Assembly: GCF_000014565.1 (NCBI RefSeq)
Contig: NC_008268.1
Location: forward strand, 1,253,001-1,317,000
DNA from: Rhodococcus jostii RHA1
GTDB taxonomy: Bacteria; Actinomycetota; Actinomycetes; Mycobacteriales; Mycobacteriaceae
Direction: 5' to 3'
Length of the DNA: 64,000 nt
Part shown: positions 53,654 through 63,285 of the stretch, one piece after another
Position numbering within the stretch: the first letter of the stretch is position 1
Layout: each line of letters starts with the position of its first letter
Made by a program: the position numbers and the translations under genes
The notes under the pieces: generated by a model
Told to the model about the DNA's origin: nothing
What the model saw: only the letters and a program-made list of their open reading frames with translations
Databases searched by the model: none

Positions 53654-53669
53654 CACGGGGAGGGGCGAC

Positions 53670-55115
53670 ATGAGCGCGGGACAACTGGACGATCGACGGC
53701 AACGCGACAACGACGGGGATCGGCCCCCGGGACTCGTCGAGCAGGCGCAGGCGCTGGCCTCCGGCGCCGCCACGTCGGTGGCGGCCACCCGCACCGCCCT
53801 CGACCGCATCGACGCGAGCCAGCCGACGCTCAACGCGTTCAAGGTGATCCGCCGGACCAAGGCACTGGCCGAAGCCGCCGAGGCCGACCGCCGGATCGCC
53901 GCCGGTGAGCGCCTGCCGCTCCTCGGGGTCCCGATCGCCGTGAAAGACGACGTCGACGTGGCCGGCGAGCCGACCGCGTTCGGGTGCCCGGGCGACTTCC
54001 CGCCCGCGGCGCGCGACTCCGAGCTGGTGCGACGGCTGCGCGCCGCCGGCGCCGTCGTCGTCGGCAAGACCAACAGTCCGGAGCTCGGACAGTGGCCGCT
54101 CACCGGCGGTCCCGCCTTCGGGTACACCCGCAACCCCTGGAACGGTGACCACACCCCCGGAGGGTCGTCCGGCGGCGCCGCGGCGGCCGTGTCCGCCGGT
54201 GTGGTGGCCGCGGCGATCGGCTCGGACGGCGCCGGGTCCATCCGCATCCCGGCCGCCTGGACCAACCTCGTCGGGATCAAGCCTCAGCGCGGCCGAATCT
54301 CCACCTGGCCTGCAGCCGAGGCGTTCTACGGCCTCACCGTCAACGGCCCGCTGGCCCGGACGGTCGCCGATGCGGCGCTGCTCCTCGACGTCGCATCCGG
54401 ACCGCACGAGGGCGACCTGCATACGCCCGCGCCGGTCACCGTCAGCGACGCCGTCGGCCGCGACCCCGGACCGCTGCGGATCGCGCTGTCGCTGCGGATC
54501 CCGTTCACCGCGACCCCCACCACGCTGCATCCCGAGGTCCGCCAGGGCGTCGCACGGATCGCCGAGGCGCTGCGCAAGCTCGGGCATCGCGTCGTGGTGG
54601 ACGACCCCGACTACGGGATCATGTTCGGGCTCGGCTTCCTCCCGCGGTCGATGGTCGGCATCGACGACTGGGTGCGGAAGGTCCCGGACCCGTCACTCGT
54701 CGACCCCCGCACGAAGGGCAACGCCCGGACCGGGCGACTGTTGCGTGGGGCACCGCTACGCGCCGCGCGCGCCGCCGAGCCGAGGATGCAGCGACGGGTC
54801 GGCGCGATCTTCGACAAGTACGACCTCGTCCTCGCCCCGACCACCGCGACTCCCCCACCGAGGGTCGAGGGGATCGACGGCATCAGCTCGTGGGCCACGG
54901 ACAAGGTGATCACCGCGGTCTGCCCGTACGCGTGGCCGTGGAACGTACTGGGCTGGCCCAGCGTGAACGTGCCGGCCGGGTTCACGTCCGGCAACCTGCC
55001 GACCGGAGCCCAGCTGATGGGTCACGACGGTGCCGAGCCGCTGCTGGTGTCGGTTGCGGCCCAGTTGGAGTCGGTGCTGCGGTGGGACCTCGAACGCCCC
55101 GAGAAGTGGTGGTGA
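53670..55115 (+). CDS. Amidase, amidase-signature family (AmiA2-like)
   Basis: Encodes 481 residues. The Ser-cisSer-Lys triad is visible: Lys in IAVKDDVDV, Ser residues in TPGGSSGGAAAAVSAG with the nucleophile in GSDGAGSIRIPAA. The family hydrolyses amides of varied size; the M. tuberculosis gene next to era, Rv2363, is amiA2. It forms a two-gene operon with the TetR gene 3 bases downstream, behind the 22-bp palindrome. Natural substrate unknown; the TetR ligand may be the amide or its product. Confidence 0.9.
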   Translation: MSAGQLDDRRQRDNDGDRPPGLVEQAQALASGAATSVAATRTALDRIDASQPTLNAFKVIRRTKALAEAAEADRRIAAGERLPLLGVPIAVKDDVDVAGEPTAFGCPGDFPPAARDSELVRRLRAAGAVVVGKTNSPELGQWPLTGGPAFGYTRNPWNGDHTPGGSSGGAAAAVSAGVVAAAIGSDGAGSIRIPAAWTNLVGIKPQRGRISTWPAAEAFYGLTVNGPLARTVADAALLLDVASGPHEGDLHTPAPVTVSDAVGRDPGPLRIALSLRIPFTATPTTLHPEVRQGVARIAEALRKLGHRVVVDDPDYGIMFGLGFLPRSMVGIDDWVRKVPDPSLVDPRTKGNARTGRLLRGAPLRAARAAEPRMQRRVGAIFDKYDLVLAPTTATPPPRVEGIDGISSWATDKVITAVCPYAWPWNVLGWPSVNVPAGFTSGNLPTGAQLMGHDGAEPLLVSVAAQLESVLRWDLERPEKWW

Positions 55116-55118
55116 CCG

Positions 55119-55682
55119 GTGGCTTCGACGGACGTTCGTGACCGCATCCTCGCGGCGGCACTGCACATCGTCGGCACGGAAGGCATTCCCGGCGTGACCA
55201 ATCGGCGGATCGCCGCGCAGGCCGGCGTGTCGCTCGGCTCCATCACGTACCACTTCCCCACGCAGACGGACCTGTTGCGCGCCGCGCTGTCCGGGTTCGT
55301 GACGGAGGAGACGCAGCGGCTGTCGGAGCTGGCGGAGGGGTACCGGGACAAGGGGCTGAGCCTCGAGGACGCCGCCGCGCTCACCGGTAAGGTCGCGAAG
55401 GACCTGGCGTTCTCCGCCGAGCGGATCGCCCCGTTCGAGCTGTACATCCAGGCGGGACGCGACCACGAGCTGCGTCAGGCCGCCGCCGAATGCTTCGCCG
55501 CATACGACGATTTGACGGCGACGATCCTCACCGCCCTCGGCGTCCCGGACGCGGCGTCCGTGGCCCCGACCATCGTCGCGACCATCGCCGGCCTGCAGCT
55601 CAGGAGACTCGCGACCGGAAGCGACGGCGATCACGACTTCGCGACGTCGGTGCTCCTTCTGCTCAGGGCCGCCGCCCCGTGA
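55119..55682 (+). CDS. TetR family transcriptional regulator
   Basis: Encodes 187 residues. Residues 8-55 hold the TetR helix-turn-helix (ILAAALHIVGTEGIPGVTNRRIAAQAGVSLGSITYHFPTQTDLL, shown in pieces in family logos). The C-terminal ligand domain resembles the TetR_C 33/YjdC-like type. GTG 55119 starts 3 bases after the amidase stop. It probably represses its own operon by binding the palindrome at 53632-53653. It converges on era with 51 bases between. Confidence 0.88.
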   Translation: MASTDVRDRILAAALHIVGTEGIPGVTNRRIAAQAGVSLGSITYHFPTQTDLLRAALSGFVTEETQRLSELAEGYRDKGLSLEDAAALTGKVAKDLAFSAERIAPFELYIQAGRDHELRQAAAECFAAYDDLTATILTALGVPDAASVAPTIVATIAGLQLRRLATGSDGDHDFATSVLLLLRAAAP

Positions 55683-55733
55683 GTGGTTGACGAGCCTCAG
55701 GACTCGTTCACCACGCACGGGTGGCGCAGCCGC

Positions 55734-56651
55734 CTAGAATCCGAGGCGGCCCAGCTGTTTCGGGTCGCGCTGCCAGTCCTTGGCCACCTTGACGTGCAGT
55801 TCGAGGAAGATCTTGGTGCCGAGCAGCTTCTCGATCTGCAGCCGGGCCTTGGTCCCCACCTCACGGAGGCGCGCGCCGCCCTTGCCGATCACGATGCCCT
55901 TCTGGGACGGGCGTTCGACGTAGAGCAGGGCGTGGACGTCGAGCAGTTCGCCCTGCTTCTCGGTGCGTCCCTCGCGGGGGATGATCTCCTCGATGACCAC
56001 GGCCAGGGAGTGCGGCAGTTCGTCGCCGAGCCCCTCGAGTGCGGCCTCGCGAATGAGTTCGGCCATCAGCGTCTCTTCGGGTTCGTCGGTGAGCTCGCCG
56101 TCCGGGTAGAACGCCGGGCCCTCCTCCATCTTCGACGCGAGGACGTCGACGAGCACCTCCACCTGCTCACCGGAGGCGGCGGAGACGGGCACGACATCCG
56201 CCTCGGGACCGAGGAGCTTGGACACGGCCAGCAACTGCTGCCCGACCATGTCCTTGCTGACCTTGTCGATCTTCGTGACGATGCCGATGAGCGTGGTCTT
56301 CGGCGCGATCTGACGGACCTGCTGCACGATCCACCGGTCGCCGGGGCCGATCTTCTCGTCCGCCGGGATGCACAGGCAGATCACGTCGACCTCGGAGTAG
56401 GTGTCGCGCACGAGGTCGTTGAGGCGCTGGCCGAGGAGCGTCCGGGGGCGGTGCAGACCCGGGGTGTCGACGAGGATCAGCTGCGCGTGGTCGCGGTGCA
56501 CGATGCCGCGGATGGTGTGGCGGGTGGTCTGCGGACGCGAGGACGTGATCGCGATCTTGCTGCCCACCAGCGCGTTGGTCAGCGTGGATTTGCCCGTGTT
56601 GGGCCGTCCGACGAAACAGACGAATCCGGAACGGAATTCGGTTTTACTCAT
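55734..56651 (-). CDS. era: GTPase Era
   Basis: Encodes 305 residues. G1 GRPNTGKST, G3 DTPGL and G4 TKID are in the N-terminal GTPase domain; the C-terminal KH domain contains VIGKGGARLREVG. Era binds the 3' end of 16S rRNA and assists 30S assembly. It is the last gene of the minus-strand operon that begins at hrcA, and its start overlaps the upstream gene by 8 bases. Confidence 0.97.
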   Translation of the reverse strand: MSKTEFRSGFVCFVGRPNTGKSTLTNALVGSKIAITSSRPQTTRHTIRGIVHRDHAQLILVDTPGLHRPRTLLGQRLNDLVRDTYSEVDVICLCIPADEKIGPGDRWIVQQVRQIAPKTTLIGIVTKIDKVSKDMVGQQLLAVSKLLGPEADVVPVSAASGEQVEVLVDVLASKMEEGPAFYPDGELTDEPEETLMAELIREAALEGLGDELPHSLAVVIEEIIPREGRTEKQGELLDVHALLYVERPSQKGIVIGKGGARLREVGTKARLQIEKLLGTKIFLELHVKVAKDWQRDPKQLGRLGF

Positions 56652-56976
56652 GTTCCTCCTCGATCACGGATCCATCGGTTCGCGCGAAGACGACGGCCGC
56701 CTGCGCACTGACTTCGTGTAGTGCGGCGATGCCCGGGTCTTCCGGGGCGCCGCCGATCACGACTGCGGCCTCGAAACCTTCGGCGCCACTCGACACCGCC
56801 GCCGCGACGGCCGCCTGCAGCGCGGTCAGCGACAGCGCCGCCAGCGCGACCGCGCCCGCCGAGTAGGTGCGGCCGTCGAGATCGCGGACAGCGGCGCCCT
56901 GACCACTTCCGGTGCGGCCGAACGCTCCTCGCGCCAGCACGACCAATTTGGTGTCTTCGTCGCCCAGTTCAGTCAT
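56644..56976 (-). CDS. Cytidine-deaminase-like protein (Rv2365c type)
   Basis: Encodes 110 residues. Length and secondary-structure pattern resemble the cytidine-deaminase fold, and the gene occupies the place that cytidine deaminase genes often hold before era. However the zinc motifs C/H-A-E and P-C-x2-C are missing, so it is probably not an active deaminase. It overlaps both neighbours by 8 bases, indicating tight coupling. Confidence 0.8.
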   Translation of the reverse strand: MTELGDEDTKLVVLARGAFGRTGSGQGAAVRDLDGRTYSAGAVALAALSLTALQAAVAAAVSSGAEGFEAAVVIGGAPEDPGIAALHEVSAQAAVVFARTDGSVIEEEHE

Positions 56977-58289
56977 CGCCGTCCTCCCGGTCGCCGTCGC
57001 CACTGTCGTCGCCCTCGTCGATCGGCGCGCGTTGCACGAAGACCGTGCTGATGCGCACCCGCCCGCGCACGTCGGGTGAGCCCTCGCCGCGCAGGACGAG
57101 ACCGTGCGAGACGACCTCCGACCCCGGTAGCGGCACCCTGCCGAGTTCGTAACCGATGAGCCCGCCGACCGTTTCGACCTCGTCGTTCTCCACCTCGATG
57201 CCGAACAGTTCGCCGAGATCCTCGATCGGCAGTCGCGCGGAGACCCGGTACATGCCGTCGCCGAGATCCTCGACGGGCGGTGTCTCGTCCTGGTCGTACT
57301 CGTCGGCGATCTCACCGACGATCTCCTCGATGACGTCCTCGATGGTGACGAGCCCGGCGATTCCGCCGTATTCGTCCACCAGCAAGGCCATGTGGTTGCG
57401 GTCGCGCTGCATCTCGGCGAGCAGGCTGTCGAGGGGCTTGGAGTCGGGCACGAACACGGCGGGCCGCATCACGTCGCCGACGCGGACACTGCGTCCGCCG
57501 TCGCGCGAGTGGTACGTCTCCTGCACGAGATCCTTGAGGTACACCACCCCGAGCACGTCGTCGACGTTCTCCCCGATCACGGGGATCCGCGAATGTCCGC
57601 TGCGGACAGCCAGCGACGTCGCCTGTCCGGCGCTCTTGTCGCTCTCGATCCACACCATCTCGGTGCGCGGCACCATCACCTCGCGGGCGGACGTGTCGCC
57701 GAGTTCGAACACCGACTGGATCATTCGGCGTTCCTCGTCGGCCACCACGCCGCGTTCCTGCGCCATGTCGACGAGTTCGCGCAGTTCGATCTCGGAGGCG
57801 AAGGGGCCGTTGCGAAATCCCTTACCGGGGGTGATCGCGTTACCGATCAGGATCAGGAGGCGGCTGATCGGGCCGAGCAGAGTTCCGATGACCTGCAGCG
57901 GAAACGACGTGATCAACGCGATCGAGTAGGCGTGCTGGCGACCGAGCGTCCGGGGGCCGACCCCGATCACCACGTAGTCGACGAGCACCATGATGATCGC
58001 GGTGAACGTGAGCGCCCACACGGGCTCGAGGAGATCGGACAGGCCACCGACGAGCACCACCGTGGCCGTGATCTCGCACAGGATGCGCAGCAGCACCATG
58101 AGATTCACGTAACGCGGGCGATCCGACAGGATGCGGAGCACGCGGGGTGGCTCCGGGGCGATCCTCCTTCGCCATCTCCTCGACGCGCGCGGACGAGATC
58201 GTGTTGAGTGCGGAATCGACGGCGGCGAAGACACCACCGAGCGGGACGAGGACGATCGCGAGGACGATCAGCGCGATGGCGCTACTCAC
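56969..58289 (-). CDS. CBS-domain membrane protein of the CorC/HlyC family, frame broken near 58144
   Basis: The gene should encode about 440 residues: DUF21 transmembrane domain, two CBS domains ([12 protein letters not shown] and [12 protein letters not shown]) and a CorC/HlyC C-terminal domain, as Rv2366c. The GTG at 58289 opens [16 protein letters not shown] and reads to KEDRPGAT, then leaves frame; the rest ([14 protein letters not shown] onward, stop at 56969) is one frame away. Removing one base of the GGGG run at 58144-58147 restores a continuous protein with spacing equal to Rv2366c. It may be a sequencing error, a real mutation, or slippage. Confidence 0.85.
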
Positions 58290-58310
58290 AGAAGACCCTT
58301 CACGTGGCGG

Positions 58311-58853
58311 TTACTGGTCCGGTGAGTCGAAGAAGCCGGCCTTGCCGAGCAGCTTCTGATCCCGGGCAGCGAGTGCGGCGTCGCGTTCGGCCCTGCGCAG
58401 ATCCTCGTACCAGTCTTCGAGCAACTGGTTCTGCAGGCCGAACATCTCCTTCTCCTCCTCCGGTTCGGCGTGGTCGTAGCCGAGGAGGTGGAGCACACCG
58501 TGCACGGTGAGCAGAGCGAGTTCGTGAGCGAGCGGGTGACCGGCCTTGTCGGCCTGGTCCGAGGCGAAGGACGGGCACAGCACGATGTCACCGAGCATCG
58601 ACGGTCCGGGCTCGGGCGAGTCCGGGCGACCGCCGGGCTCGAGCTCGTCCATGGGGAACGACATCACGTCGGTGGGACCGGGCAGGTCCATCCACCGCAT
58701 GTGGAGGTCGGCCATGGTGGCGGAGTCCACGAGGACCATCGACAACTCGGCCGCGGGGTGCACGTCCATCCTCGCGATCACGAAGCGGGCAACGCTGATC
58801 AGCTCCTCTTCGGAGACGTCCATGCCCGATTCGTTCGAGACTTCGATGCTCAT
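58311..58853 (-). CDS. ybeY: Endoribonuclease YbeY
   Basis: Encodes 180 residues. The zinc site H118-x3-H122-x5-H128 ([13 protein letters not shown]) is intact, and [10 protein letters not shown] is the second conserved motif. YbeY matures the 16S rRNA 3' end and takes part in ribosome quality control, with Era and PhoH as usual neighbours. The C-terminal 35 residues are a charged extension. ATG 58853. Confidence 0.95.
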   Translation of the reverse strand: MSIEVSNESGMDVSEEELISVARFVIARMDVHPAAELSMVLVDSATMADLHMRWMDLPGPTDVMSFPMDELEPGGRPDSPEPGPSMLGDIVLCPSFASDQADKAGHPLAHELALLTVHGVLHLLGYDHAEPEEEKEMFGLQNQLLEDWYEDLRRAERDAALAARDQKLLGKAGFFDSPDQ

Positions 58854-58889
58854 GTGTGTCGCTTCCTCCTGGTTCCGGCGACACTCACC

Positions 58890-59963
58890 CTACCGTCGTG
58901 GAGAACGCGAGTGCGCCGCTCTACGCTGTGCGCGGTTCCCGAGCTCGACCTTGCCGTCCCGGTCCGCTTCGAAACGCTCGTACGCGTCGACGATGTCGGA
59001 CACCAGCCGGTGCCGGACCACGTCGCTGCTGTTGAGTTCGGCGAAGTAGATGTCGTCGATGTCACCGAGGATCTCGGTGGCCGCGCGGAGCCCGGACCGG
59101 GCACCGCCCGGCAGGTCCACCTGCGTGACGTCGCCGGTGACGACGACCTTGGAGCCAAAGCCCAGTCGGGTGAGGAACATCTTCATCTGCTCGGCGGTGG
59201 TGTTCTGCGCCTCGTCGAGGATGATGAACGCGTCGTTGAGTGTGCGACCACGCATGTATGCCAGCGGCGCCACCTCGATGACACCCGACTGCATCAGCTT
59301 CGGGATGGCCTCGGGGTCCATCATGTCGTGGAGTGCGTCGTGCAGCGGGCGCAGGTACGGATCGATCTTCTCGTGCAGCGTGCCGGGCAGGAACCCGAGC
59401 CGCTCCCCCGCCTCGACCGCGGGGCGGGTGAGAATGATCCGCGACACCTGCTTGGTCTGCAGGGCCTGCACCGCCTTCGCCATGGCGAGGTAGGTCTTGC
59501 CGGTGCCGGCGGGCCCGATGCCGAACACGATGGTGTTCGCGTCGATCGCGTCGACGTAACGCTTCTGGTTCAGCGTCTTCGGCCGGATCGTCTTGCCGCG
59601 CCGCGACAGGATGTCGAGGGTCAGGACTTCGGCGGGCGATTCGCTCACCCCCTGGGTGAGCATGCCGACCGTGCGACGCACAGCGTCGGGGGTCAGCGGC
59701 TGCCCGCGACCGACGATGGAGCCCAGTTCCGCGATGACGCGTTCGGCGAGCGCGACGTCGCCGGGCCGTCCCGTCAGTGTGACGGCGTTGCCGCGTACAT
59801 GGATGTCTGCGTCCAGGACCCGTTCGAGAGCGCGCAGATTCTCGTCGGAAGAACCGAGGAGAGGCGGGACCGTTTCGGGTGGGAGATCGATACTCGAACG
59901 CACGGTGCGTTCCGCCGGACGCGTGGCGCCGAACGTCTCGCCGTTCTGGTCTTGTTCGCTCAC
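58890..59963 (-). CDS. PhoH-like ATPase
   Basis: Encodes 357 residues. An N-terminal KH-like region (about 20-95) precedes the PhoH ATPase domain with Walker A GPAGTGKT and Walker B FIILDEAQNTT, plus VTGDVTQVDLP. The family is linked to RNA metabolism and sits beside ybeY in most bacteria. GTG 59963 is the start. The tail is basic. Confidence 0.94.
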   Translation of the reverse strand: MSEQDQNGETFGATRPAERTVRSSIDLPPETVPPLLGSSDENLRALERVLDADIHVRGNAVTLTGRPGDVALAERVIAELGSIVGRGQPLTPDAVRRTVGMLTQGVSESPAEVLTLDILSRRGKTIRPKTLNQKRYVDAIDANTIVFGIGPAGTGKTYLAMAKAVQALQTKQVSRIILTRPAVEAGERLGFLPGTLHEKIDPYLRPLHDALHDMMDPEAIPKLMQSGVIEVAPLAYMRGRTLNDAFIILDEAQNTTAEQMKMFLTRLGFGSKVVVTGDVTQVDLPGGARSGLRAATEILGDIDDIYFAELNSSDVVRHRLVSDIVDAYERFEADRDGKVELGNRAQRRAAHSRSPRR

Positions 59964-60517
59964 GTGAGGAATATGGCCTTCTTCCCGGTTCCTGGTCGGT
60001 CACGACGGTCGTCGCGATGAGGGAAGTCTATCGCTCGCAGGTCACAGCGCCCACCCGATTACGTGACGCCGTCACGACTTCGGGACGTCCGGATGCTCGC
60101 GCAACCAGTGCCGCGCCTCGTCCACGACGCGGGCACCGTCGGCCGGCGTCAGCCCGAGCACCGCGAGATACGCGACCGCGAACGACTCCCCCGAATCCTG
60201 CACTTCGCCGGAATTCGCCTGGTCCAGCAGGGTCATCGTCATCGATTCCGCGAGAGGTACGACGAGAATACCCAGGAACGCTGCCACGCTCGACGACCCG
60301 CACCTCCCGGTCGCGCACCACCCCGAGGAGATCTGGATGCGCTGGTCGTCGAGTTCGCGGCCGGCGAACGACACACAGCATGCGGAACCGGTCACCGATC
60401 GGTCACCCGCGCCGAGCGCCTCCCGGCACTCCTGGACGCCGCGGGTACGGCCAGGGCATCGGGGCCGCGATCGTCCTGCCCGGACGCCCGGTGACGCCGG
60501 AATCCGGCGACCTCAGT
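59964..60517. other. 554-bp gap in the operon, mostly without a clear gene
   Basis: The only coding candidate is a 56-residue minus-strand frame (60072-60242), described separately. Other frames lack starts or known products. A small hairpin CGTGAC/GTCACG (60062-60076) lies at the end of the candidate ORF. A phoH promoter may be present near 59970-60060, but I see no convincing hexamers. Confidence 0.45.
60072..60242 (-). CDS. Small hypothetical protein
   Basis: Encodes 56 residues (MTMTLLDQANSGEVQDSGES, then a helical stretch AVAYLAVLGLTPADGARVVDEARHWLREHPD). The sequence is well-behaved with amphipathic helices, but the start is uncertain: ATG 60242 or 60236, or a longer frame to 60395. 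No family recognised. A hairpin overlaps its stop codon. Confidence 0.42.
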   Translation of the reverse strand: MTMTLLDQANSGEVQDSGESFAVAYLAVLGLTPADGARVVDEARHWLREHPDVPKS

Positions 60518-61279
60518 TCAGAACTCGCCGGTGTCGGACAGTAGGGCGTCCCGTGAGATCTTCCAACAGTCGGTCTCGGGGTTCAGGAAAGCGTAGTGGT
60601 CTTCGCCCTCGACGACGTGCAGCGCGACCGGGTCCCCGGCCGCCCGCGCGGCCTCGCTGTACCGCACACTGACCTTCGCCGGAACCTGCGCGTCCTCGGT
60701 GCCGTGGACGCACACCACCGGCACCCCGGCCGGGATGCGGTGCAGTGGGGACGCGGCGCGGTACCGGTCGGGATCTTCGTCGAAGGGGACGCCGAGCAGA
60801 TCCTCGATGTAGCCGATCCGCCTGCCACGCTCGCCCGCGGATGCGAGGTCGAGGGCGCCTGCCTGGGAGACGACCCGCTCCGGCCGGACCGCCGTCCGCT
60901 TCTCCCCGGCGAGCCACACCGCGAGCTGTCCGCCGGCCGAGTGGCCGACGACCCGGACCTTCGACAGGTCGAACGGGACGGGCGACTGCTCGGCAACCGG
61001 ACCGGCGATCGCGTCGAGCGCGGCGACGACGTCGGCGGACATCTCGTCCCACCCGCCGCCCGCACCGAGCCTGCGGTATTCGATGTTCCAGACGGCGACG
61101 CCGTGGCGGGCGAGGTCGACCGCGAAGCTCGTGCCCAGGTTCAGGTGGTACTTCCCGCTCCAGAAGCCGCCGTGGACGACCATCACCACCGGGACCGCGG
61201 TGGCCACGGGCACCTCGGGCGGGTAGAAGTGCCCGAACTGCTGCGGTTCGGTTCCGTACGCGATGCGAATGCGGTCCAC
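60518..61279 (-). CDS. Alpha/beta hydrolase, BD-FAE/kynurenine-formamidase-like
   Basis: Encodes 253 residues. VMVVHGGFW is the HGG oxyanion motif, GHSAGGQLAVW holds the nucleophile Ser, VHGTEDAQVP the acid and GEDHYAFLNP the His. The type covers carboxylesterases, acyl transferases and kynurenine formamidases. No signal peptide. GTG 61279, 6 bases after the rsmE stop, so it is in the same operon; whether it has any link to ribosome maturation is unknown. Confidence 0.85.
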   Translation of the reverse strand: MDRIRIAYGTEPQQFGHFYPPEVPVATAVPVVMVVHGGFWSGKYHLNLGTSFAVDLARHGVAVWNIEYRRLGAGGGWDEMSADVVAALDAIAGPVAEQSPVPFDLSKVRVVGHSAGGQLAVWLAGEKRTAVRPERVVSQAGALDLASAGERGRRIGYIEDLLGVPFDEDPDRYRAASPLHRIPAGVPVVCVHGTEDAQVPAKVSVRYSEAARAAGDPVALHVVEGEDHYAFLNPETDCWKISRDALLSDTGEF

Positions 61280-61285
61280 GGACAG

Positions 61286-62047
61286 TCAGGCTAGCGGGGC
61301 CGCGCCCCAGCGGTCCGTGAGGACTCCGATGGCGCCCAGCGCGACGGCCGCGGCGGTCGAGGTCCGCAGAACGTGCGGGCCGAGCAACACCGGGACGGCG
61401 CCGGCGTCCGTCAGCGCAGTGATCTCCTCCTCGGAGATACCGCCCTCGGGGCCGACGACGAGCACGATCTCGGCCGCCGAGCGCAGCGGAAGCTCGGCGA
61501 GGCCCTGGGTGGCCGCCTCGTGCAGCACGGCGACGACACCGCCCCGGCCGACCACCTCACGGACGACGGCGAGCATTTCTGCGGTGCGGTGCAGTTCCGA
61601 CACCTCGGGGACGATCGCCCGCCGGGACTGCTTGGCGGCGGCGAGAGCCGCGCTGCGCCAGCGAGCGACACCCTTTTCGACCTTGGGGCCCTCCCACCGC
61701 GCCACACACCGTGAGGACTGCCACGGCACGATCGCGTCGACGCCGGCCTCGGTGGCCAGCTCGACCGCCAACTCGGATCGCTCCGCCTTCGGAAGCGCTT
61801 GCACCACAGTCACACTCGGCGACGGTGCCGGCACCTGACGACGCTTGTGAACGGTGAGTTCGAGCCGGTCCTTGGCGGCCGCCGTCACCTCGGTGTCGGC
61901 AAGACCACCCCGGCCGTCGGCCAGCACGATCCGCTCCCCGACACCGATCCGGCGCACCGTCGCGGCATGCCTGCCCTCCGGGCCGTCCAGGACCGCGGTG
62001 CTCCCCACCTCGGGCAGCGGGTCGAGGAAGAAGACCGTCGCCGCCAC
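61286..62047 (-). CDS. rsmE: 16S rRNA m3U1498 methyltransferase
   Basis: Encodes 253 residues of SPOUT (trefoil-knot) methyltransferase. HAATVRRIGVGERIVLADG (PUA-like start), ALPKAERSELAVELATEAGVDAIVPW, and VLVVGPEGGISEEEI near the knot are RsmE motifs. It uses S-adenosylmethionine to modify U1498. GTG 62047 starts 2 bases after the dnaJ2 stop. Order hrcA-dnaJ2-rsmE matches mycobacteria (Rv2374c-Rv2372c). Confidence 0.95.
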   Translation of the reverse strand: MAATVFFLDPLPEVGSTAVLDGPEGRHAATVRRIGVGERIVLADGRGGLADTEVTAAAKDRLELTVHKRRQVPAPSPSVTVVQALPKAERSELAVELATEAGVDAIVPWQSSRCVARWEGPKVEKGVARWRSAALAAAKQSRRAIVPEVSELHRTAEMLAVVREVVGRGGVVAVLHEAATQGLAELPLRSAAEIVLVVGPEGGISEEEITALTDAGAVPVLLGPHVLRTSTAAAVALGAIGVLTDRWGAAPLA

Positions 62048-62049
62048 GG

Positions 62050-63198
62050 TCAGCGACCGCTGAACGCTTCACGCAGGCGTGAGAACAATCCGCCGCTGTG
62101 CTGCGACTGGGTGGAGACGACCTCGGCGACGTCGCGGTCGCGCAGATCCTTGAGTTCGCGGAGAAGCTTCGTCTCCTTGTGGTCCAGGCGCGACGGAACC
62201 ACGACCTCGAGGTGGGCGTGCACGTCGCCGCGGATACCGGAACGCAGCTTCGGCATGCCGTGCCCGCGCAGGACCGTCACCGATCCCGGCTGGGTCCCCG
62301 GTTCGATGGTGATCTCCTTGGGCCCGTCGATGATCGTGTCGATCGTCACGGTCGTGCCGAGGGCGGCGTCGATCATCGGAACCCGGATCGTGCAGTGCAG
62401 GTCTTCGCCGTCGCGCACGAACACCTCGTGCGCCTGCTCGACCACCTCGACGTACAGGTCGCCTGCGGGTCCGCCACCGGGGCCGACCTCACCCTGCGCG
62501 GCGAGCCGGATCCGCATTCCGCCCGCGACGCCTGCGGGCACCTTCACCGTGATGTCGCGGCGGGCGCGCACCCGGCCGTCGCCGCCACACTTGTGGCAGG
62601 GGTCGGGGATCGTCTCGCCGGCGCCGCGGCAGGTGGGGCACGGCCGCGACGTCATGACCTGGCCGAGGAACGAACGCTGCACCGACTGGACCTCGCCGGC
62701 GCCGCCACAGGTCTCACAGCGCACCGGCTTGGAATCGCCGTTGGTGCCCGCACCGGTGCAGCTGTCGCACAGGATCGCCGTCTCGACGGTGACCTGCTTG
62801 CTCACGCCGGTCGCGCACTCCGCCAGCGTCAGCCTGGTGCGCAGGAGTGAATCGGCGCCCGGCTGGACGCGGCCGCGTGGCCCGCGACCCGCGCCGCCTC
62901 CGCCGCCGAAGAACGCTTCGAACACGTCGCCGAGGCCGCCACCGAAACCGCCGCCGAAGCCGGCACCGCCGCCACCACCCGAGGAGAGAGGGTCGCCGCC
63001 GAGGTCGACGATGCGACGCTTCTCCGGATCGGACAGCACCTCGTAGGCCGTCGAGATGTCCCGGAACCGGGCCTGCGCCGCCTCGTCGGGGTTCACGTCG
63101 GGATGCAGTTCCCTCGCAAGCTTGCGGTACGCGCGCTTGAGCTCCTGATCGGTCGCCTTCTGATCGACGCCGAGCGTTGCGTAGTAATCCCGTGCCAC
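62050..63198 (-). CDS. dnaJ2: Chaperone DnaJ2
   Basis: Encodes 382 residues. The J domain carries the HPD tripeptide ([11 protein letters not shown]), followed by a Gly/Phe-rich stretch (about 72-105), four CxxCxGxG zinc repeats ([32 protein letters not shown]) and a C-terminal substrate domain. It delivers clients to DnaK and stimulates its ATPase. GTG 63198. It follows hrcA by 87 bases. Confidence 0.96.
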   Translation of the reverse strand: MARDYYATLGVDQKATDQELKRAYRKLARELHPDVNPDEAAQARFRDISTAYEVLSDPEKRRIVDLGGDPLSSGGGGGAGFGGGFGGGLGDVFEAFFGGGGGAGRGPRGRVQPGADSLLRTRLTLAECATGVSKQVTVETAILCDSCTGAGTNGDSKPVRCETCGGAGEVQSVQRSFLGQVMTSRPCPTCRGAGETIPDPCHKCGGDGRVRARRDITVKVPAGVAGGMRIRLAAQGEVGPGGGPAGDLYVEVVEQAHEVFVRDGEDLHCTIRVPMIDAALGTTVTIDTIIDGPKEITIEPGTQPGSVTVLRGHGMPKLRSGIRGDVHAHLEVVVPSRLDHKETKLLRELKDLRDRDVAEVVSTQSQHSGGLFSRLREAFSGR

Positions 63199-63285
63199 GT
63201 TGAGTCTCTCGTCCTTGTCTACTTCGTTATCTCGCTACCGGTACGTGTGCTCCCCCACGGCGGCGCTGTCGCCGAGGGCCGGCCG

